Shown: one piece after another, positions 10,575 to 21,480 of the stretch | Numbering within the stretch: the first letter of the stretch is position 1 | Layout: each line of letters opens with the position of its first letter | Source of the DNA: Armigeres subalbatus | Taxonomy: Eukaryota > Arthropoda > Insecta > Diptera > Culicidae | Reading direction: 5' to 3' | Assembly (NCBI RefSeq): GCF_024139115.2 | Contig: NC_085139.1 | Location: 7,597,533-7,661,532, forward strand | Length of the DNA: 64,000 nt | The notes under the pieces: model-generated | Told to the model about the DNA's origin: nothing | Seen by the model: the letters and a program-made list of their open reading frames with translations, nothing else | The model's database searches: none | Made by a program: the position numbers and the translations under genes

Positions 10575-13500
10575 TTACCTGATCATGTATATATATATAG
10601 TATGTAAGTAGATAATAAAAGTAGAGTTAAGGTAGAACCAAAGGCGATTGGTCACTCTCCCAGATATCACATTCCCAGAGGACGACGACTTCACTTCAAT
10701 ATTTAGCAACAGAAAATCTACAAGCTCAACAATTGCTGTTGTAGTACTACATCCTTTTTCTAAATCCGAATTGGTATTTATATAACACATCATGCCTATT
10801 TAGAAAATGCATGATTCTATTGACAAGTAGTTTCTCAAAGACTTTACTAAACACCGATAAAGTTGAGATAGGACGATAGTTACATACGTTCTGACATTTC
10901 CGATATATCGGAATATCGATTTATTTGTTTCGATATCCGATATTTTTGTATCGATATTTTGCTTTCAATATATCGGTCATATCGATAATTTTGCTTTCGA
11001 TATCAATATATCGAATAAGAAAAAGACGGACTGAAACAAAATTATTATTTTATTTTATTTAAGAAGTACTGAGTGAAAAAGTTAAATATTTAAACATTCA
11101 CGTTATTGAATAGATAAAAAAGAAAGTACTAATAAAATAATATGCTTCCCTTACCGTTACAAATATTATTTTCTACTACTGACTCCTTAGCCCTCATCAA
11201 CATTTTGAGATCAAATTTTAGGTTTTGAGGGGAGAATTTAATGTTGTATGGAAAAAATAAAAAAATATTGAACTTTACCAAAACATTCTTGGGTTTGGCT
11301 ATGCAATTTTATAAATTTACTCATTTCTTTTTTATTTTCTACTCTCATTATACAAAGACAAATATGCCAAAAGAAAGACCAAATTTTATTGCGGCCTTAT
11401 CATCAGTTGGATCTGAAATGCCGTATTTTAATAAAAACATGATTTTCTCGGTAGCGTGGATGATATATTTAGATTGAGGTTGTGCTGCCATTATTGACAG
11501 TTTTGTCAACGCATCACCACCAAAAATGATGCAAAATCTCTCACGTCGTTGAACTTTAATTTCTCGCGCTAATTCAATTATATATGACATGATCCAGAAT
11601 CATGTCAAAATCAAATTAAACCTAAAAGTGACAAATCGAAAATTAAATAATCTCATGAGATTTATAATAAGGTTATATGAAGGCTGGTGCTACACAGCAA
11701 GACCAATCTATTATTATTTATTCGATATCTATCAAAAGTTATCTTGCTCTACAAGCAGGGTTAAAATTATTGAACTATCACTTTTGAGTTAAATTTGATT
11801 ACAATTTGCGAAACGGACCGAAGCTTCAAAAGAATAAGTAAGAAATTAGGATGAATTAATTCCTGTAGAAATGAAGAAGAATGTCGTGCAGACATTTTCA
11901 AGAATTTTATGTGGATATTTCTTTCGGAAAATTAGAAGGAAACCGAGTGTAAAATGAAGAGAAATTCCTGGGGAAATGAAAAGATTTTTCAGAAATATTT
12001 TGAAAATACTTTCGGGGACATTTTGTAAATGCATTCTGAAAAAAAAGATTTTCTGCTAAAAATAATTAGAATAATTATCCGTGAAAAAGAACATAATAAT
12101 TACCCGTAAAACTACATTTTTTCGAAGAGTTTTCGTGGTGAATAAAAACAATTGTCAGTCATGCGAAATTTCAGCAAGTTCAGGAGATATTTTCTTTGAT
12201 CCATCGGAATATAACAATATGGATTTTCTATTGTAAATTCTGAACAAAGAATGTTTTTGTTCAAAGAATTAATATTTTCCCTTATATGTTGCAAACAGAT
12301 TTTAAGGAGAACTTTTTAAGGCAATTTGAAGAATTGTTAATGGATTTTCAGAAAATTTGTTAAAAATTCAATTAAATTTTTCAAAGAATTTCAGACGGAT
12401 GGAAAAAAAGGGAATTCAGCGTCATGTCTTAAACGCCTTCGCTACCGGGTAAAACTACGACGAACTTCGACGTCGATGATTGTTGAGCCACCTCTAGCCG
12501 CAAGTGGGTTAAACTGTCAGGGATAAACTAATATACAAAAGTCATTTGTAATTACTTTTTAGGAGTGAAGGAGTAATAAAAGTGAAAACAAACACCAACA
12601 GCAAATATCTTTTAAATATTCGCATTTCTATAATATCATATGATTATCCGATATATCGATATTTTCATTCCAATATATCGGTGATATCGATACTATGATT
12701 CGATTATCGTATCGAATCAAATATCGATATTTTGAAGTATCGGAACGTCTCTTTACATGTATCACAAGCATCTCCAGATTTAAAAATATAACTCCAGCAG
12801 TTTTAAGGCAATCAGGGTATTTTCCCTGGTTTAGTATTTGATTGAAGAGTTGAGTTAAAACCCTACCGAATACATTCGCGTTAGTTTTGATGATACTTGC
12901 TGGAAAGTTATCGGGACCCCAGCTTTACTTAACGTTTAACTATTTTATAATTAAATTAACCTCAGCGACATCAGCTGGACGCAAGAAGATTGATTGTTCT
13001 AAACAAGATACGGTGCTCAAGAGGTTATAATTATTCGCTGGAACAGAAGCAGCTAAATTTGTACCTATGTTTGTAAAGAATTGGTAAAATATTTCGCATA
13101 TTTCAAAATTGTTTGAGATTATGTGTCCTTCATGTTTTAGAACAATTTTCTCAACAGTTTTCTTTTTTCCCATGAAATCATTCAAATTTTTCTATAGATT
13201 CCAAAAGTTGCCTAAAATACTTATTTTTGCATGCTTTTTAGCACTATTTGTTTTATTGGCTCTCTCAAGTGATTATTGCTGGGATTATTTTTAACTTTTT
13301 TTTCTATAATTATTTTTCAATTTGATCCATTGCCACACATAATAATTTAACCATGGGTAATGCTTTACTTTAACTTTTACTTTCTCACGTTTAATTCTAG
13401 TACATTCGGCAACCATTCTATTAAAGTAGATGTTATTGTTTTGATTGTTTCGTCAACATTTTCATAGCAAGAAAAATTATTTAAAAAGGTAGTAAAAATA

Positions 13501-14140
13501 TCGTTTAGTTTAGCTTTGCTTATGATTCTCTTTGTGAGTTCCACACACTCTTTTGAATTGCAAGTTTGAATTGATGAAACTATAATCAGACGATCACTAA
13601 CTTCGGATATTAAAATAGTATCATTTCCAACACCCTCCTAGTTCTCTTTTCTCATGATAAAGTGATCTAAAACATTATTACTGCTAGGGCGAGTTACATG
13701 TGAGTATGAACAAATACAATCATAGGAGTCTAAAAGGCTTCTGTATCGTAGAACAACATTATTATTTATCATATTTATTGGAATGTTTATATCCCCTGCT
13801 ATTTAAATTTGATTTGAACTTTGAGCTGATAACAGCGTTTCGAGTTCATCGTGGAATCTCGCAAACTCAAACGATGGAGGTCTGTATATATATCCACCAC
13901 TACGCTTTCTCTTTGGCGGTGGGGTGCTTCTAGAAATGAAGTCTGTAGCATAACGGTTCACCAAGACTTTCAGTTCGTCCCTAGCTCTTACAATTTTTGT
14001 TTTAGAGTTCTCATTCTTTTTGATTAAATCATTCCCTCCCCTACTGGACCAAATATACCTAATCTTCAACTTTTCTTGATATCCTCTCATCCCGTTCAAA
14101 AACTCTAGCGATATAATGGAGTCAACTCATCACGTATTGA
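10575..14140 (-). pseudogene. Non-LTR retrotransposon B, endonuclease and RT relic
   Basis: Reading the minus strand from 14100 downward, an apurinic-endonuclease region is visible: YIYRPPSFEFARFHDELETL at 13870-13810, then an AGDINIP-like block and a VLDHFI-like block near 13680. A connecting region follows at 13185-12940 (YQFFTNIGTNLA). RT domain I continues as SGDACDTCNYRPISTLS across an insertion, then VFEKLLVNRIMHFLNRH and GCSTTTAIVEL at 10870-10640. The order EN-RT is that of Jockey/CR1/L2 elements. The 1.87-kb element at 10886-12755 splits RT between CDT and NYRP. Multiple stops and frameshifts show it is inactive. The 3' half of RT is missing, with sequence ending near 10575. Confidence 0.75.
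10886..12755. mobile_element. DNA element rich in TCGATAT subterminal repeats
   Basis: The two ends carry arrays of ATATCGATAT-type motifs: 10896-11015 on the left and 12640-12745 on the right. The outermost matching termini are ACGTTCTGACAT and, reverse-complemented, ACGTTCCGATAC. TTACAT occurs at both junctions, and joining the flanks restores RT coding in element B. Dense copies of one short motif just inside each end is typical of transposase-binding subterminal repeats, as in hAT elements. The interior (11240-12420) is AT-rich with frames under 81 codons, so it is non-autonomous. The full target duplication length is uncertain. Confidence 0.7.
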
Positions 14141-14500
14141 AACGGTTGTCGGTCTACCGTCGATTTGAAACGAATATAAAAACATATGTTTCCTTCAAAG
14201 CGTGATTAGTAGGATTTATTTCGTGTTTTAATTTAACAAAGGTCAAAAACCTAATATCTTATTTCCCTCCCTAAATAAAAATTTAGCTCTCCCCCAGGAT
14301 TTGAAAAGGTTAGCAGTGATATCAATTTCTAACATACAGCATAATGAATTACTGAAATAGTTTGAAGATAAAAGAGTAATCTCCCATATTAACCCTTTCA
14401 TAATGAAATAAGTGGAATACAAATGACCTTGTTTCTCATTTCTGAGAAAGCTTCCTGTGTGGCAGTAAAATTGCACTTGGTGATAATGATGAAAAAACAA
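14141..14500. other. Unassigned AT-rich sequence
   Basis: A 94-codon minus-strand open frame (14243-14527) has no recognised motif. I see nothing supported. Confidence 0.3.
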
Positions 14501-14501
14501 T

Positions 14502-14662
14502 AGGGGAGATTCAAATATGACGTCCACTACTTTTTGAGATTTTAAGACCCCTCCTTCTCCTTCTCTGTCTTGCTTTTTTGTATACTAAGTGTACACACTG
14601 TCACAAAATCTTTATCCCCCTCCCCCCTCAAAGAGTGAACATCATTTTTGAATGATCCCATA
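14502..14662. mobile_element. MITE with GATTCAAATATGACGT termini
   Basis: The left end GAGATTCAAATATGACGTCC pairs imperfectly with the reverse complement of the right end (GGATCATTCAAAAATGATGT). Both carry inward pyrimidine runs (CCCCTCCTTCTCC and CCCCCTCCCCCC). A second, partial left end of the same family begins at 14803 (GAGCGATTCAAATATAACGT). Confidence 0.55.
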
Positions 14663-14802
14663 TCTCATTGATTTGAAAGCATCAAAGTAAGCTTGATATG
14701 AACAAGAGCAGCAACCAAAATAGCAATCAAAATAATCATGGTACTTCCCCAGTAGTCAAAGACATGTGGTTAACCATTGTTACGGTTCATTTTATCTTAG
14801 GA

Positions 14803-15097
14803 GCGATTCAAATATAACGTCTACTACTTTTTGAAATTTCTGGACCTCCCTCCCCCTCTGTCACGCTTTTTTGTATATTGTCGGCGTAGCACCAACTTAG
14901 AATTCGGAAGTCGGGACTTCCGAACCGAACTTTCTTCCGAAGTTTTATCTGTCAAACTAATTGATGCGTTGTTTAGCGCATCTTTAGGCGAATTCAGCGC
15001 ACTACTTCCGAAGTTAGGAAAGTTGCCTGTATCTGGAGAAAAATCCAACTTCGGTATAAAAATCGGTCTAATTTTTTTCCGGATAGACAATACCTAG
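14803..15097. mobile_element. Partial MITE copy and adjoining inverted-repeat sequence
   Basis: The first 80 bases match the left half of the 14502 MITE. The sequence then switches at about 14885 to a block with internal symmetry (GGAAGTCGGGACTTCC, ACTTCCGAAGTTAGG, CTTCCGAAG). The 88-codon frames on both strands mirror each other and are not convincing genes. Confidence 0.4.
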
Positions 15098-15304
15098 TAT
15101 ATACACCCCATTCAATTTTTAAACGGGAGATGCGTTCCGTGTAGAAAAAGTTTTCAGTTCAAAATTTGAAAATGCGTGAAAAAAAAGTTTTATGATTTCT
15201 CGACAAATCAAGCAAAATGGAGCAACTTTGCAAAAATTTTGTAAGGGATTTTTTTACACGGCCGTGTAAAAAAAATCCGTGTAAAAACAGAATCGGGTGT
15301 ATAC
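15098..15304. mobile_element. MITE with TATACACCC termini
   Basis: It starts with TATATACACCCCATTC and ends with GAATCGGGTGTATAC, an inverted repeat of about 15 bases. The interior has CACGGCCGTGTAAAAAAAATCC palindromic sequence near 15258-15285. TA at both edges would suit a Tc1/mariner-type target, but this is not proved. Confidence 0.6.
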
Positions 15305-15812
15305 GTACTTGATACTTGATGGGCTACAGCTCTTAGATGAACCTACGCCGAAGGAAGTATCCTTCTCCATTGGACTCGATCCTGGGCCAAACGCTTCCAG
15401 TCGCCCTGAACATTGAGCGCCCTTAGGTCCTCTTCAACTGCAAAAAGCCATCGTGTACGCGGTTTTCCACGAAGCCGGCGGCTTCTTCCGGGTTCTCTCT
15501 TTTTTTATTACCAGACTAAGGCCGGAGTGGCCTGTGCTGCACATAAAAGTCTTCTCCATTGAGCTCGGTCCGTGGCTGCACTTCGCCAACCACGCAGTCT
15601 GCCGAGGGTCCGCAAATCGTTCTCCACCTGATCGATCCACCTTGCCCGCTGTGCACCTCGCCTTCTTGTTCCCGTCGGATCGCTGTCGAGAACCATTTTC
15701 ACCGGATTACTGTCCGACATTCTGGCTACGTGCCCGGCCCACCACAGTCTTTCGACTTTCGCGGTTTGAACGATGGATGGTTCTCCCAACAGCTGATGCA
15801 ACTCGTGGTTCA

Positions 15813-16474
15813 TTCCCAAGCAACACGACTTGTTTCTCAGTGAGTAACAACAACTGTGGTGTGACTTACTAAAGGTCTGAGTTATGCACAACGCGTCGTA
15901 TTTGGAACTCCTTTGTGACACAAAAAGCGCAAGAGGTGGAGCCTATTTGCAACATCTTGAGGCTACAATGAAAATAAAAACATAGAAACCAACCAGGAAT
16001 CGAACCATGGACCTTGAGATTTGTAACCCTTTACTATAACCATCACACCATCAATTCCATTTGGAGATTCTGCTACAAGTGCACTACATAAACAACAAAG
16101 TCATTTGTAACTTCAATGTACTTTATGCGGAACATGCAGGGGATTTTCAAAAATAAAATACTGCTCAGCTGAGCTGAAAGTGTTTTGCAACATATCGAAA
16201 ACATTGTGGTAACAGCAATGAACCGAAGAATTATTAATACTGCAACTTATCTGTTTTGTTTCTGATATGAAACACATTGAATTCCAAACCACCCAAGCAG
16301 TCAGATGCGTGGCATATTGCAGCGCCACTTAAACGGAAATGAAACATTGTGTGTTTCTGAAACTGGAAAGTGTCTTTAATGTGACTCGATGTATTGCCAA
16401 TGTCTTCAATGCAATTTATTTGGAACAAACAGCTATTTGAAAGATGTTGCGCGTGTTGCTTGGGTTCCCCTCCT
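15813..16474. mobile_element. Inverted-repeat element with CCCAAGCAACACG termini
   Basis: The left end TCCCAAGCAACACG and the right end CGTGTTGCTTGGG are exact reverse complements over 13 bases. Joining the flanks restores element C coding (YVEE followed by MNHELHQ). I could not define a clean target duplication. It contains a minus-strand tRNA-like segment at 15985-16055 with a B-box-like GGTTCGATTC, which is either a nested SINE or the origin of the element. Confidence 0.7.
15985..16055 (-). mobile_element. tRNA-like SINE head
   Basis: The reverse complement carries GGTGTGATGGTTATAGTAAA (A-box-like region) and, about 25 bases later, CCATGGTTCGATTCCTGG (B box and arm). The pairing is too poor for a functional tRNA gene and no cloverleaf closes. 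It lies inside the CCCAAGCAACACG element. Confidence 0.5.
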
Positions 16475-16651
16475 CCACGTACCGTCCGGCATCTGCACCC
16501 CACCATAGATGGTACGCAGCACTTTCCTTTCGACCTCCTTCAACCTCCTTGATTTCTTCACCACCGATAGAAACTCGTGGTGGGTGGCTTACGTTGACCT
16601 CTCTTGTGCCTCTTCCTATCATGTACTTCGTCTTCGACGTGTTGATGACTA

Positions 16652-17186
16652 GGGTAAAACGTCCTATCGTTGTGGTATGCCCTAATGTTGCGGTAGTGTT
16701 AAAGTAGTCCATTCTGGATATAATACCATTGAAAACAATTGTGGGTGCGCTAAAACTCTTCGAATTAACGACTAGAACAGCTTTTGTTTGACAAAATTCC
16801 GTTCAAAATGATGAAAAATCAACATTTTTCGTTAAAAATTTGAATCCCTTGAACCTATTATTGCGGTAGTGCTAAGGTCCTATTGTTGCGGTATCGCTCT
16901 CCATAAGAATTACATGCAATACCGCAACAATAGGACTGACCTTCAAAAAATATCGCAACGATAGGCAACTGCGTCCTATTATTGCGGTAGTTTGTTTTTA
17001 TTGTGATAAAAACAAAACAACATAAGTTCAGCACAATTCACGTAATATTTACGAAACTATAGTTAACGAGCATCCTATTCAACTACTACAATGTGGAATT
17101 CGACCAACAGGTAATTTTGAAGAATTTTTGTAATCAATTTTATTTTGAAACGGTGCTTAACCCCTCCATAATAGGTCGTTTTACCC
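16652..17186. mobile_element. 535-bp Tc1/mariner-type MITE with TA target duplication
   Basis: GGGTAAAACG at the left and CGTTTTACCC at the right form a perfect 10-base inverted repeat. TA flanks each side (16650-16651 and 17187-17188). Removing the insert restores GGACTAGTCATC in element C, reading GLVIN in the RT thumb region. The interior repeats CCTATTGTTGCGGTA in both orientations at least five times (16660-16990). No ORF is present. Confidence 0.9.
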
Positions 17187-17462
17187 TAGTCCAATCCGTT
17201 TAGCTACGCTTTTCAGTCTGATGTAGGCTTCCTCCATCCTCTCAAAGTTACGTGCTATGATATCAATGTCGTCGGCGAAACCAAATAACTGGAAGGACTT
17301 CGTGAAAATCGTACCACTCTCGTGTCAATCCCTGCCCTTCGTATTACTCCCTCCAAAGCGATGTTGAATAGCAGAAACTCGAACTACGCACATCGCCCGA
17401 TCCATCGTCGCCTTGATCAATCGTATCAATTTATCCGGAAATCTGTTTTCATTAGCTGCCAT

Positions 17463-18510
17463 CAGAGGCGCATCCACGTTCCAAATCATGGGTAGGACAA
17501 AGAGGGAAAATTAGGGCAAAAGCTCAGATGTTGATGTTTTTCGTGGAGTTGTTTCATTGACGGTGAAGATCTTAATCTACCAAAAACAAACTATGTACAA
17601 AAGCTGGGTGTACTTCAATCCATAACGTTGAGTAGACAGTTCTACGTGGTGTGTTACGGTGTAAGATCTACCATGGCCACGTTGTCAGCTATAGATTAAT
17701 CTTGACCCAACGATTATCTTACTCAATATGCAACTCCGTGGTACTTAACACTTCATTCTTCTCTAAGTTACGGTGAAAATTCCATAGTAATCCTCATGAT
17801 TTTGTGTTTTTTTTTCATTAGGTTGAAATCAAGGACTACATCCGCTTTGACCTCTGATAGCAATCTAGATAGAAATTGCAAAAGAACCATGAGTAATATT
17901 GATGTCCAATCTACGAAGTACACCGTAACTAGCTATGCTATGCATTGTTCATCTTGGAATGCTTCTGATTTCCGAAAATCTGACCAAGCTTTGAATAGAG
18001 TTTGCGGATCCCACCATTTTCTTTATTGGTCCTTTTAGATTGCTATAAAACTTTTTCTCGTTGGCTTTTAATAATCCATTTGAACGTGCTCTAAATGTGA
18101 TCAACGAGAGAGAATTTTATGAATGTTGAATCAATCCTATTTTCAAATTCTCACAATTTCTGTTCAATCCCTCCTGGAAAACCTTTAGTCATCTTTGAAC
18201 AGTCCTGGGATTTTTTTCTTTCATTTTTTTCATCCCTAGGCTGGCTCATCTCCGCGAATTCTGGGATTAAAAATTACTTCCTGGAGTCTTGAAGAACAAT
18301 CAGCAGATTACTACTTCAGGTTCCCAGAAACCTTTAAGAATATTGTTTAAATTCTGTTTAGAAATCAAACCTATAAGACAGCTAGTATTGTAACTTAAAA
18401 AAAAATAACTTAATGATATGTTTTTACCAAAATTCATGGGTAGGACAATGCTTTGACTGTCCCATCCAGGAACATTCATTCGTAGGACATGGCCACTCCC
18501 AGCGCCACTG
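17463..18510. mobile_element. 1.05-kb non-autonomous hAT-like element
   Basis: The ends CAGAGGCGCATCCACG and (reverse complement) CAGTGGCGCTGGGAG match the 6819-9550 element. GCTGCCAT flanks it at 17455-17462 and 18511-18518. It sits within RT coding sequence of element C. A block at 17820-17935 (CTGATAGCAATCTAGAT, CCAATCTACGAAGTACACC) matches the nested insertion of the larger relative. Its right end recurs in arm 2 at 61365-61471 with the same target sequence, so the insertion predates the inverted duplication. Confidence 0.9.
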
Positions 18511-18745
18511 GCTGCCATAGCTGGTCCCGATCGATTGTGTCATATGCGGCTTTGAGGTCTATAATGATGTGTGGGCACGTTGTATTCGCGGCATTTCTGA
18601 AATACCTGACGTACGGCGAACACCTGGTCTGTGGTAGAGCGTTCACCCATAAATCCCGTCTGGTACTGCCCCACGAACTCTCTTGTAATTGGTATTAGTC
18701 GGCGGCATAAAATTTGGGAGAGTACCTTGTAGGCGGCGTTCAGCA

Positions 18746-19380
18746 ATGTGATTGCGCGGTAGTTGCTACAATCCAGCTTATCGCCCTTTTTGTAGATGGG
18801 ACACACGAAACCTTCCATCTACTCCTGCGGCAGAACCTCATCCTCCCAAACCTTGGTAATCACCCAGTGCAGCGCTCTAGCCAGTGCCTTACCAGTGTGT
18901 TTAAACAGCTCTCCTGGTAGTTGGTCAACTCCAGTGGCTTTATTGTTTTTCAGCCGGCCGATCTCCTCATGGATTTCTTGGATATTCGGATCCGGAAGTC
19001 GTATGTCCTGCGCGCATACTCCTAGGTTCATTACCATTTCGCCATCGTTGTCTGCCACATCACCATTCAGGTTCTCTTTGTAGTGCTGCCGCCACCTTTG
19101 GATCACCTCATGCTCGTTTGTAAGAACGTTCCCGTTTATGTCCTTACATAGGGCTGTAATATTTTTTAGGCACTTATCCTTAATCGATTTTCTTGCAACA
19201 AGTTGCATTCGACGCAGAATCCTGTCCCATTGTTTCCTATTGAAAAATGGCCAGATCGGACTATGGGCTCAGAAGTTATGACAAATACTTTTTTTTTCAT
19301 ACCAAAAACAGGCGCGTAAAAATTTCTCACTCATTTTTCAGGCATTTATCCTAAACCGATTTGCTCGCAACAAGTTGCTT
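18746..19380. other. Segment of arm 1 missing from arm 2
   Basis: Arm 2 passes directly from the 19390 side to the 18745 side at 61112-61118. The junction is next to a near-duplicate sequence: CAACAAGTTGC followed by GAATCCTGTCC at 19197-19226 and 19368-19402. The arm 2 copy near 61098-61112 mixes features of the two repeats. This suggests deletion in arm 2 mediated by the local repeat. Confidence 0.65.
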
Positions 19381-19500
19381 TCTACGGAGAATCCTGTCCT
19401 ATTGTTTCGTTATGGCCAAAATACTATTTTTATAACACACGAGAAAGGCTCCATCACCGCTAGGTGGATTAATCAGGGTTTTTATATTTAAAATTCATTA
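19205..19500. repeat. Partial copy of the CTAGGTGGATTAATC repeat family
   Basis: It contains CAGAATCCTGTCCCATTGTT, then a second diverged copy of the same stretch 170 bases on, then GAGAAAGGCTCCATCACCGC and TAGGTGGATTAATCAGGGTT. The complete-looking family member is the arm-2-specific insertion at 48561-48996. The local duplication probably arose within this repeat. Confidence 0.65.
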
Positions 19501-19539
19501 TATGTAAAATGTGCATCGGTTCCTCAACACCAGAACTAT

Positions 19540-19606
19540 TGCCTATCTCTAAATTTCCCTCATTTGTCCTACCCACGGCTTGGAACGTGGATGCGATTAC
19601 GCTTTT
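19540..19606. mobile_element. Fragment of hAT-like element left end, inverted
   Basis: The sequence TTTGTCCTACCCACGGCTTGGAACGTGGATGCG is the reverse complement of the left subterminal region of the CAGAGGCGCATCC elements. The last few terminal bases are missing, and it abuts a short T-rich stretch. The same fragment is in arm 2 at 60898-60960. Confidence 0.6.
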
Positions 19607-19675
19607 TTTACGCCTTTGCTCGCAAGGTTAACTGGAGGCCCAGACTGTAGCTTGATACTGTTTGTAGTATTTGGA

Positions 19676-20475
19676 AAATGCCCTTCCGGAAGCTCCTTCA
19701 AGGGATTGGAACTGTCTTTATGATGGCCAATATCCCCAGAATTATATCCCTTATGACATTGTCTTGCAAAATACTGAAGTTTGATACCCATATTTCCATA
19801 TTCCATCCCTATTATGGCCAATGTCCCCAGAATCATATCCGGGTCATTTTCCGCCTTCTCATCAATAGTGAATGAGTTTGTGAGAAGTTATCAAGCCGGC
19901 TTTGTTGGCGGCTACTCGACTACGGACCGAATATTTACTGTACGTCAAATCCTTCAAAAATGCCGTGAATATTAGGTCCCAACGCACCATCTATTAATCG
20001 ATTTGAAGGCGGCATACGATAGCTGTAGTGACAGTCGGGGTATGATTTTCAACAGATCCAGTCAATTTATTTGTTTCGCGGATAATATGGAAATTGTTGG
20101 CCGAACATTTGAAAAGATGGCAGAACTGTACACCCACCTGAAACATGAGGCAACAACAGTTGGACTGGTGGCGAATACGTCGGAGACAAAGTACATGCTG
20201 ATTGACAGAACCGAGCGCAACAGACTGGTAATCAAGACATGAGTTTTGAACCATGCTCGAGGAGGACTTGCAAGCAATCGGGAAATTCGAGATACGAGTA
20301 CTTGGGTCCATCTTTGGCGGTGTGCAAGAGAACGGTATGTGGCGGCGAAGGATGAACCATGAGCTCGCCCAACTCTACGTACCAGAAGGTACCTAAAGCT
20401 GGAAGGGTAGGATAGGAAGGGCATGTTGGAAGAATGCCGGACAGCAACCTTGCAAAGATGGTGTTCACTTTCGCC
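19676..20475 (+). pseudogene. Non-LTR retrotransposon D, internally deleted RT (arm 1 copy)
   Basis: Plus-strand translation from 19868 gives EFVRSYQAGFVGG, STTDRIFTVRQILQKCREY and THHLLIDLKAAYDS, which are RT finger and palm-A blocks. It then jumps directly to FNRSSQFICFADNMEIVGRT, where the usual palm FADD is FADN. After this come LVANTSETKYML and a degraded tail to about 20450. The segment between palm A and palm C is deleted, and the aspartate change plus stops make it inactive. Upstream (19723-19841) a 27-base unit ATGGCCAATATCCCCAGAAT.. occurs twice, 92 bases apart. The same deletion and repeats occur in arm 2 (60000-60830). Confidence 0.75.
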
Positions 20476-20879
20476 TCGACAGGTACATTTTGATACTTTT
20501 TCCGCCTAGCCTTCCTAATTTTAGGTCTAGTTATGTTACAGCCGTCTCAAACAAGGTAATTATCAAGGAATACCAAAAAGGCGTTTGGCTCGGGGATCTT
20601 GAACTGCCTCGTAGATTGAACTAAATTTAGTTTCAAATTTAATTATTTTTATAATTCTCTATAAATTGCATGATTTCTTTCTACCAGGATACACAACTTT
20701 TACTTCAAAGACACTTTTCCTTCCAGTTTTGTGGTTATCTGTCCGATAATATATGACTCATTGGACCAAATCTGTCCATTCTCTTTTAGTGGAATTAGAA
20801 TTTGCAAAATTGCACTAGGTTAAATCAAACGTTTTCTTCTGCCTTGTTCGAAGTAAAATGTATCATTCCTTCTCTTTTT

Positions 20880-21480
20880 ACTTGAACCTTAGTGCGCCAG
20901 CCAGTTTAGTTTACTCTTGAACGCTGGCTGGCGCTCTTCGGACCTCGTCGAACGGGAGCCTTTTTCTTTTCCGATCCGATTTACATTTACGGACCGACCG
21001 ATCAAGCCAACCGCGTCGCGAGTCGGTCGGTCGAGCCCTCCCTCGGAAAAACAAAAGAGCCCACTCGGTTGCACGCGTTCCGCAGTCTGCATTCAGACGC
21101 GAAACCGTACGGTCGCGTGATCTATATTTCGCGTGTTTCGAGGATTTGCCAGATAATCGCCATAGTACGCCTGACGTAACGCGCAGCCAGCCTAACTGAG
21201 TTCGGTGCTGATCCCGGTGGTTGTCAACTCGTACACGGATATCGTGTCATCGCCGCCGCTGCTGTACGGGATTTGAGGTGAATTGCGGCAGGCAAGTGGT
21301 TCGAACCGATTTGCTGCAATCAAGGTTCGCCTCTACGATCGTTGGTGAGATTTTTCCCAAATTGGCCACGGGGATCATTTGTGTGTATTGTTTAGCATGG
21401 GGGTATTTTCGATGTTGGAATAGAATTGGGTTCAACGGAGCGAAGAGTTTTCCATTGCGGTGCCGTTAACAAGATAAGCG
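20880..21480. promoter_or_regulatory. GC-rich non-transposon block, candidate promoter or 5' exon (arm 1)
   Basis: About 600 bases are clearly more GC-rich than their surroundings, with many CG dinucleotides (GACCGACCGATC, CGCGTCGCGAGTCGGTCGG, CGCGAAACCGTACGGTCGCG). No transposon motif is present. On the minus strand CTCAGTTAGG near 21201 resembles an insect initiator. On the plus strand GTTGGTGAGATTT at 21340 resembles a splice donor. The 82-codon plus frame (21221-21469) begins with ATG and is nearly intact in arm 2 apart from substitutions and a small frameshift near its end. Direction and function are undetermined. It may be the 5' part of a duplicated host gene. Confidence 0.35.

Larger units (their letters stand above)
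15310..19208 (-). pseudogene. Non-LTR retrotransposon C, RT and C-terminal relic
   Basis: Minus-strand segments give one ordered RT ORF. A pre-RT and finger region lies at 19208-18819 (IGRLKNNKATGVDQLPGELF). RT blocks at 18818-18540 include PIYKKGDKLDCSNYRAITLL and STTDQVFAVRQV. A palm block resembling GFADDIDIIARNFERMEEAY lies at 17275-17215, with LVINTSKTKYMIGRGTREV at 16650-16590. The C-terminal domain, with RLWWAGHVARMSDSNPVK, RGAQRARWIDQVENDL and AQWRRLLCAAQ, lies at 15830-15510. The last part resembles RTE-type or related elements, but I do not assign a clade. Four insertions interrupt it: 15813-16474, 16652-17186, 17463-18510 and a repeat at its 5' edge (19205). Part of it (18540-18745) is repeated in arm 2 at 61120-61364. 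Confidence 0.75.

Noticed and set aside
14824..15097. 88-codon open frames on both strands
   Set aside because: They mirror each other across a symmetric, MITE-like sequence and have no motif, so they are unlikely to be a gene.
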